From positions 1-40,513 of the IMG/VR virus record IMGVR_UViG_3300004635_000002: a DNA stretch of 40,513 nucleotides. One strand, given 5' to 3'. The stretch's first letter is position 1, and the number at the start of each line of letters is the position of its first letter. The stretch is from a virus. This document shows positions 36,384 to 40,513 of this stretch, one piece after another. The translations under genes were made by a program, and so were the position numbers. The notes below the pieces were generated by a model. The model was given only the letters and a program-made list of their open reading frames with translations, did not search any database and was not told the origin of the DNA.

Positions 36384-36725
36384 TCAAACTTTGACCTCTT
36401 TTCTCTCTATCTCAAGAAATAAAGCCATCAGCTCTAGGAGCTCTTCCTTTTCGGCTTGTGTGGTAGGTGGTAGGTTGCTGCTGACTTCGATTAGAAGCTT
36501 AGAGAGAGGCGGACATTCTTTCCCCGACTCTAGAACCAATTGCCTGAGAGCGAATAGCGAATCGACGAGGTGTTGCATGTCTTTGGATAGATCACACTCC
36601 AGGATCTGCTTCTTAAACGATTCGTAATCTGTTGGAGCATCAGATCTCTTTCCCTCTAGAAATGGGAATAGGACGCAGCTAAACAGGTAGACTATTATGT
36701 ACAGCTTCATAGGAGATTTCATCAT
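36384..36725 (-). CDS. Small exported or membrane-anchored protein
   Basis: The protein has 113 residues. An N-terminal hydrophobic helix (MKLYIIVYLFSCVLFPFLEG) looks like a signal peptide or signal anchor, with a C near a possible lipobox, though the spacing is poor. The rest is helical and acidic. It overlaps the rusA end by 47 bases. Function unknown; a spanin-like role is only a guess. Confidence 0.5.
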   Translation of the reverse strand: MMKSPMKLYIIVYLFSCVLFPFLEGKRSDAPTDYESFKKQILECDLSKDMQHLVDSLFALRQLVLESGKECPPLSKLLIEVSSNLPPTTQAEKEELLELMALFLEIERKEVKV

Positions 36726-37110
36726 AGATTTGCACTGTAGTTTTGGGATTGAGAGAGTATTTTTTCTGAGCGAATATTGTTACTACCTGGGAATCGTTCT
36801 CGATGATGGTAGGCTGAAGGCGGTCTTCGATAAACTTGATGAGGTTCGACACGTCAGGTTTGCAGATATGGTAGATAGAGCCCTCTAGCATCTGATTTAA
36901 GCGCGCCTTAGAGGTTGACTTGGGTATTGGCATCTCGAACAAGATATGCAGCAAAACAGGGCCTGTTAAAGCGTTTTTCCCTATCCACTGAGATTGTATC
37001 TGCCAGTTGTAGTAGCTAATTTCTTTCATTCGAGGGTTGTAGGTGGCAAATCTGGTGACTCGTGGTGTTGCCCATGCGATGGGTTTGCCGAGTACGGTGA
37101 TTGTATGCAA
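36679..37110 (-). CDS. rusA: RusA-type Holliday junction resolvase
   Basis: The protein has 143 residues. GKPIAWATPRVTR at the start, VLLHILFEMPIPKSTSKARL and the catalytic block HICKPDVSNLIKFIEDRLQP (K-PD..N..K..D pattern) followed by NDSQV are the RusA family hallmarks. Asp residues in KPD and the later D ligand Mg2+ in the dimeric nuclease. It resolves branched DNA made by recombination or replication before packaging. GGAGGA precedes the ATG. The upstream HTH gene overlaps by 85 bases. Confidence 0.9.
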   Translation of the reverse strand: MHTITVLGKPIAWATPRVTRFATYNPRMKEISYYNWQIQSQWIGKNALTGPVLLHILFEMPIPKSTSKARLNQMLEGSIYHICKPDVSNLIKFIEDRLQPTIIENDSQVVTIFAQKKYSLNPKTTVQIYDEISYEAVHNSLPV

Positions 37111-37334
37111 TCGTCCTCCACTCCGAAATCGGTTAGTTTGAGAGCGCCCTCTGAGTTTTTACATATTTTAAGAGCTAAGCGCCTACGGGGATTGCGCCAG
37201 CCTTTGTAGATTGGGTAGAGGGTGTTATGGCTAACATTGCATAATCTGGCAAATTGTCTCAAGCTGAAGTCCCTATCGTCTAGGTAGTTACGTAGTGAGA
37301 AATTAATTGAGGGCTTTTTTTGTTTCTTTTCCAT
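37026..37334 (-). CDS. HTH transcription regulator (Cro-like)
   Basis: The protein has 102 residues. The first 60 (RDFSLRQFARLCNVSHNTLY, then PIYKGWRNPRRRLALKIC) form a lambda-repressor-type helix-turn-helix. The remaining tail reads through the rusA start for 85 bases and looks unstructured. It is divergent from the plus-strand recombination operon, with a promoter overlapping its ATG, so it probably controls that operon and itself. Confidence 0.75.
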   Translation of the reverse strand: MEKKQKKPSINFSLRNYLDDRDFSLRQFARLCNVSHNTLYPIYKGWRNPRRRLALKICKNSEGALKLTDFGVEDDCIQSPYSANPSHGQHHESPDLPPTTLE

Positions 37335-37362
37335 TGACCTGATTGTGTTTGCTATGTTAAGA
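37334..37362 (+). promoter_or_regulatory. Promoter for the rightward recombination operon
   Basis: TTGACC (37334-37339) and TTAAGA (37357-37362) are exactly 17 bp apart. The -35 overlaps the first codon of the divergent HTH gene, so that protein or its synthesis could interfere with this promoter. Transcripts would enter 37410-39970. Confidence 0.5.
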
Positions 37363-37409
37363 TGTGTGGTATCTTAGCAAGAAAAGTACAAAAGAAACAA
37401 GAGGCAAAC

Positions 37410-37754
37410 ATGCTTAACATGAAATTCCGAGAAGCCAACAAAACCTTAATACAGGAAGTGCTCCAGCAAATGGGGTGCATTCTTCTCGATGAGTGGAATG
37501 AAGTGATGGTGGAGGAGCTTGAAGAGTGGATTAAAAGGGAAGGAGATTCGAAGGAATCTATCAATGAATTTATTCACCATTTCGGCGAAAAAATTTATGA
37601 CCCATACGATAAAAATAGAGAGTTTCAAATCAGAATAGCTACAAATTTCAATCTTTGGAGAAAATGCGTCAATCGATTTGAAGACGAACAAGAATTTTTA
37701 AGTCGTGGCGTTAAACAGAACATGAAACTTATGTATGACATGCAGGTTGATTAA
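37410..37754 (+). CDS. Helical paralogue A of the recombination operon
   Basis: The protein has 114 residues from ATG 37410, with AAGAGG upstream; the frame extends to 37362 without a site. MLNMKFREANKTLIQEVLQQ, then EELEEWIKREGDSKESINEF, matches paralogue C (38185-38433) along most of its length. The C-terminal 50 residues are unique. Acidic and helical; function unknown. Confidence 0.65.
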   Translation: MLNMKFREANKTLIQEVLQQMGCILLDEWNEVMVEELEEWIKREGDSKESINEFIHHFGEKIYDPYDKNREFQIRIATNFNLWRKCVNRFEDEQEFLSRGVKQNMKLMYDMQVD

Positions 37755-37770
37755 GGAATAAGAGGAAAAT

Positions 37771-38175
37771 ATGCACGATTTCGAAGAAGAAATATTAGAG
37801 TTAATAAACGACGAACTTCCTGTTTACAGTAGCGAAAAATGGCAAGAACGGCTGCGAGATCAATGGGAAAAGTTCGATGAAATGCAAAGCATTACTAACT
37901 ATATTGAAGAATTTATTGATCATTTTAAGGGACAGCTCAAAGAAGCTTGCTATGGAAAAAATAGCTGGGATCTAGAGGCGGTCATGGAAAACATCATAAA
38001 AGATCTAGAAGAAGAGCTAGGCATGCAACTGAAAGAGAAACTGATAGATCGTCTTGAATATGATCTAGGAGAATGGTTTGTTACCCATGACTATGATAAA
38101 GAAGAAATGCGCGAATTTGGATTACGTTTTAGAGAGAAAGTTAAAAAAGAATTTGCAAATAGCACAAAAACATAA
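37771..38175 (+). CDS. Helical paralogue B of the recombination operon
   Basis: The protein has 134 residues. It shares the ITNYIEEFIDHFKGQL segment type with paralogues A and C (INEFIHHF, IDEFIDHF) and then adds a long acidic coil (NIIKDLEEELGMQLKEKLID). It likely arose by duplication within the operon. Function unknown. Confidence 0.6.
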   Translation: MHDFEEEILELINDELPVYSSEKWQERLRDQWEKFDEMQSITNYIEEFIDHFKGQLKEACYGKNSWDLEAVMENIIKDLEEELGMQLKEKLIDRLEYDLGEWFVTHDYDKEEMREFGLRFREKVKKEFANSTKT

Positions 38176-38184
38176 CAGGTTAAT

Positions 38185-38433
38185 ATGACAAACATAGAAT
38201 TCTGCGAAGCCAACATAGCTTTAATCCTCGAAGTCGGACAGCAAATGGCCTACCCTCTCAACGATGAGTGGGCAGAAATGATGGTCGAGAATCTTGAGGA
38301 ATGGATCGAGGATCGAGGCGATTCGAAAGAAGCCATCGATGAGTTTATCGACCACTTCAACAAACAGGTCGATGAGGCTGAGATGAGAGGCTTGCTGATG
38401 GATGAGGAAGATTTAGAAGATCTAGAACAATGA
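38185..38433 (+). CDS. Helical paralogue C of the recombination operon
   Basis: The protein has 82 residues. MTNIEFCEANIALILEVGQQ, then NLEEWIEDRGDSKEAIDEFI, is close to paralogue A. Very acidic end (DEEDLEDLEQ). ATGA overlap with the next small frame. A DNA-mimic or partner of the annealing protein could be imagined, but nothing in the sequence proves it. Confidence 0.65.
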   Translation: MTNIEFCEANIALILEVGQQMAYPLNDEWAEMMVENLEEWIEDRGDSKEAIDEFIDHFNKQVDEAEMRGLLMDEEDLEDLEQ

Positions 38434-38591
38434 CAGAAAATTTAAAACTCCTCGATCAGATGATTGAGGAGTGCGAACAAATGAAGAAACAACTGGAGGA
38501 ACATGAACCTACACTCAGAACAGATAAACGAACTGATGGCAGCTCTAGCCAAAGCCCAAGGCCAGATGGAAGCGGCATCGAAAGATTCTAG
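38430..38591 (+). CDS. Short coiled-coil ORF before the annealing gene
   Basis: The protein has 53 residues and an ATGA-coupled start. The first 27 (MTENLKLLDQMIEECEQMKK) are a coiled coil that fills the gap to the next gene. The second half overlaps the ERF gene out of frame and is low-complexity. It may be a true short leader gene or chance. Confidence 0.35.
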   Translation: MTENLKLLDQMIEECEQMKKQLEEHEPTLRTDKRTDGSSSQSPRPDGSGIERF

Positions 38592-39111
38592 CAATCCGCA
38601 TTTCAAATCGAAGTATGCCGATCTATCCTCGGTATGGGAAGCTTGCAGAATGGCCCTCTCATCGAATTCTTTGGCTATTTCTCAGGTTCCCATGACTTCA
38701 GAAGGCAAATACTTGCTTGTGACCATTCTAGGCCATTCTAGCGGCCAATGGATACGATCTGAGATGGAGCTGCCGCTCCAGAAGGCTGGTCCGCATGAGC
38801 TTGGGAGTTGGATTACCTACTGCAGGAGGTATGCACTTGCCAGTTTAGTAGGAATTTACCCAGATGAAGATGAGGATGGAAATATTGCTCAAAAAGCTAC
38901 TCCGAAAGAAGAGCAGAAAGAAGTGATGCCATTGATTAGCGCGGATCAATATTGCATAGCCATAGACTGGGTAGCAGAATATCCAAGATTTGGTGATTAC
39001 ATTCTTAAAAAGTTTAAAATAGATCATTTAAGCAAATTAAAAACTAATGAATTTTCTTTCTTAGAAACTGAGTACAATAAGAAAAAATCAGAGGAAAAAG
39101 ATGCAAATTGA
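38503..39111 (+). CDS. erf: ERF-family single-strand annealing protein
   Basis: The protein has 202 residues with GGAGGA two bases before the ATG region. SEQINELMAALAKAQGQMEA, then NPHFKSKYADLSSVWEACRM, SSGQWIRSEMELP and LGSWITYCRRYALASLVGI are the ERF signature. The protein forms rings on single-stranded DNA and anneals complementary strands, with the neighbouring exonuclease supplying 3' tails. The C-terminal 60 residues are variable, as in the family. Confidence 0.93.
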   Translation: MNLHSEQINELMAALAKAQGQMEAASKDSSNPHFKSKYADLSSVWEACRMALSSNSLAISQVPMTSEGKYLLVTILGHSSGQWIRSEMELPLQKAGPHELGSWITYCRRYALASLVGIYPDEDEDGNIAQKATPKEEQKEVMPLISADQYCIAIDWVAEYPRFGDYILKKFKIDHLSKLKTNEFSFLETEYNKKKSEEKDAN

Positions 39112-39970
39112 CATCGAAATAGGCTCCGAAGCTTGGAAAGAGGCTAGGCGAAAATACATAACAGCAACAGATGCTGCAATCATCATGGAAGGCTCAGATA
39201 AAGAGATTCTCAATCTTTATCATCGCAAAACAGATGGCAAAGAGTTGTTCGTGACATCTGCCATGCAAAGAGGTACAGATCTAGAGCCAGAGGCTAGAGC
39301 TTACATCAAGATGCGTCTGGGACTAGATCTAGAGCCTGAGTTTCATGTGAGTGATAAAATCCCATGGATTGCAGCTAATTTCGATGGGATCTGCTGTAAT
39401 AATCTCATCGAGATCAAATGCCCAGGGTTGAAGGCTCATGACCTCGTTGTGAGAGGATCAATGCCTCCCAAACACTATGCTCAATGCCAACATCAGATGT
39501 TAGTTGCTGATTTTAAAGATATGATATACTACAGCTACAATCCAGATCACGAAACAGTATTATTTGAAAAGATAATAACAAGAGATAATCAGTTCATAGA
39601 TAAGATGTATCTAGCAGAAGAGGTTTTCTATCAACATCTTCAACATCGTGTACCACCAGAGTGCGCGATTGTCGACTATGATGTGAGCGAGGAGCTCGAG
39701 GCCGAGGCAATATTGCTTGCTCAAGAACTTAGACAACTCGAGGACCTCAAGATCATGATAGAGGAACACAAAGAACTGATAAAAGAACTGTCTCAGCAAA
39801 ACAGCTTTTCTACTTACTGTCTAAAAGCGGAGAAGATAACAAAACAGGGGAGTATACAGTACAAGAAAATTCCAGAACTCCAAGGCTTAGATCTGGAGAC
39901 TTATAGATCTGAGCCTACAGAGTTCTGGAGATTCAGCATGCCTCAAAATGGGCATTCTGACATGTCCTGA
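39101..39970 (+). CDS. YqaJ-like recombination exonuclease
   Basis: The protein has 289 residues. GSEAWKEARRKYITATDAAI, then MQRGTDLEPEARAYIKMR, WIAANFDG, NLIEIKCPG and PKHYAQCQHQMLV carry the lambda-exonuclease-fold motifs: the catalytic Glu in the LEPEAR helix, Asp in the NFDG strand, and the E-x-K of IEIKCP. It digests 5' ends of duplex DNA for the ERF protein. The start lies inside the ERF end (11-base overlap). A coiled-coil segment fills residues 195-235. Confidence 0.92.
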   Translation: MQIDIEIGSEAWKEARRKYITATDAAIIMEGSDKEILNLYHRKTDGKELFVTSAMQRGTDLEPEARAYIKMRLGLDLEPEFHVSDKIPWIAANFDGICCNNLIEIKCPGLKAHDLVVRGSMPPKHYAQCQHQMLVADFKDMIYYSYNPDHETVLFEKIITRDNQFIDKMYLAEEVFYQHLQHRVPPECAIVDYDVSEELEAEAILLAQELRQLEDLKIMIEEHKELIKELSQQNSFSTYCLKAEKITKQGSIQYKKIPELQGLDLETYRSEPTEFWRFSMPQNGHSDMS

Positions 39971-40245
39971 GTAAGTGATGCGTTTCTAGTCGACATCACG
40001 GCATCTAAAAGCTCTTTCTCGAAAGCTTTTCGTATCTCTCCTGTGAACTCTACACAGGGGAGATATTTCTTTTCACCGAGTTCATTGGGACAAAAAAAGT
40101 CGGGCATTTTCGTGAAGTGATTTCCAGTTTTGGCCTTCACAAGCTTGCAATTTCTAATGATCAAACTGACTTTTGGAAGGTACACATCGAACGTGGCGAC
40201 CCACCATTTTCCTGGCTCTGCATCTTTGAAGTTCTTAATTTCCAT
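39943..40245 (-). CDS. SpoVG-like protein
   Basis: The protein has 100 residues from ATG 40245, one base after the stop of 40247-40513; a longer frame to 40284 overlaps that gene. MEIKNFKDAEPGKWWVATFD, then LIIRNCKLVKAKTGNHFTKM and a following PDFF, parallel the SpoVG fold (a small site-specific DNA-binding protein) and phage relatives. It converges on the exonuclease gene with a 28-base overlap. The match is by pattern. Confidence 0.6.
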   Translation of the reverse strand: MEIKNFKDAEPGKWWVATFDVYLPKVSLIIRNCKLVKAKTGNHFTKMPDFFCPNELGEKKYLPCVEFTGEIRKAFEKELLDAVMSTRNASLTQDMSECPF

Positions 40246-40246
40246 G

Positions 40247-40513
40247 TCATTCCGGCTTGAATATTGTTTTAACTTCTTCGCCATTATCTTCTAAAAATCC
40301 CGCATCCGCAAGATCTGTAATTAACTCTTCGATGTAACCACGACTTGCGTCGTATATCTTGGCAATATCTTTGAGGCTAACCTCTGTCAGATCTGAGGCT
40401 TCGATAACAGCCCACAATCCAATGGCCTCTAGTGACAGACCTGATTCGATGAGGCTGCTGTGAAAATGGAAGGTCGTGCCGCTGTCTTCGTCTTCGGAGT
40501 CTCTAATAATTGT
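40247..40513 (-). CDS. Winged-helix-like replication/regulatory protein, 5' end outside window
   Basis: The last 88 residues are visible, and the frame is open to the right edge. FHFHSSLIESGLSLEAIGLW, then VSLKDIAKIYDASRGYIEEL, then ITDLADAGFLEDNG, is a winged-helix pattern like those of phage helicase-loader or replisome-organiser partners. The stop is one base before the ATG of 39943-40245. It may belong with the initiator gene at the left edge if the molecule is circular, but that is not shown. Confidence 0.6.
   Translation of the reverse strand, partial: TIIRDSEDEDSGTTFHFHSSLIESGLSLEAIGLWAVIEASDLTEVSLKDIAKIYDASRGYIEELITDLADAGFLEDNGEEVKTIFKPE

Noticed and set aside
1-40513. Circular closure of the window
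   Set aside because: Joining the ends would stop the O-like frame after four codons and leave the right-edge gene without a clear start, so the sequence neither supports nor excludes a circular map.

Overview
The window is most of the genome, or a large piece of one, of a tailed double-stranded DNA bacteriophage of podovirus-like layout. It carries a P22-type portal, an N4-gp56-type major capsid protein, a scaffold, large and small terminase, internal ejection-type virion proteins, a nest of tail fibre genes with S74 self-cleaving chaperones, and a lambda-like replication and recombination set (O-type initiator, ERF annealing protein, YqaJ exonuclease, RusA resolvase). Genes run off both edges. 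I see no integrase, CI-type repressor, tRNA or recognisable endolysin. The host cannot be read from the sequence. A small lipoprotein weakly suggests a Gram-negative host.

Layout. 1-529 (-): start of an O-like replication protein whose gene carries three palindromic iterons, probably the replication origin. 530-1011: divergent control region with two hairpins. 1012-3476 (+): small accessory genes, including three tandem paralogues, a metallophosphoesterase and a DUF551-type protein. 3448-9562 (-): lipoprotein and seven tail fibre or appendage genes. 9693-9970 (+): two tiny genes. 9937-13754 (-): three ejection-type proteins, the largest with a C-terminal HExxH motif. 13755-14170: 29-bp palindrome and one (+) gene. 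14147-22347 (-): tail, connector and head-surface proteins, interrupted by a free-standing HNH endonuclease. 22358-24231 (-): the major capsid gene, split by two group I introns. 24232-25631 (-): structured leader, two small genes, a terminator and the scaffold gene. 25710-27731 (+): an island of accessory genes on the opposite strand, with a visible tandem duplication. 27706-30606 (-): three small virion-associated genes and the portal. 30762-33449 (-): small unknown and membrane genes. 33446-35675 (-): terL, terS and a His/Lys-rich micro-gene, with one (+) gene between terL and terS. 35678-37334 (-): small genes, rusA and an HTH regulator. 37410-39970 (+): three paralogues, ERF and exonuclease. 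39943-40513 (-): an SpoVG-like protein and a partial winged-helix-like protein.

The most striking element is the capsid gene. A conventional ORF view breaks it into three fragments with apparent stop codons. The fragments rejoin exactly in frame into a 319-residue capsid protein once two related group I introns (571 and 343 nt) are removed. P1, P10, P7 and P9 pairings can all be written out by eye, and P7 shows compensatory base changes. Each intron carries a small ORF whose ends lie inside the conserved ribozyme core. Other notable elements are the iterons inside the replication gene, a roughly 240-nt hairpin-rich leader before the capsid gene, a hairpin abutting the portal ribosome binding site, and several micro-genes missed by length cut-offs (lipoprotein 3448-3612, membrane peptide 9693-9788, 24704-24835, His/Lys-rich 35547-35675, 36075-36245).
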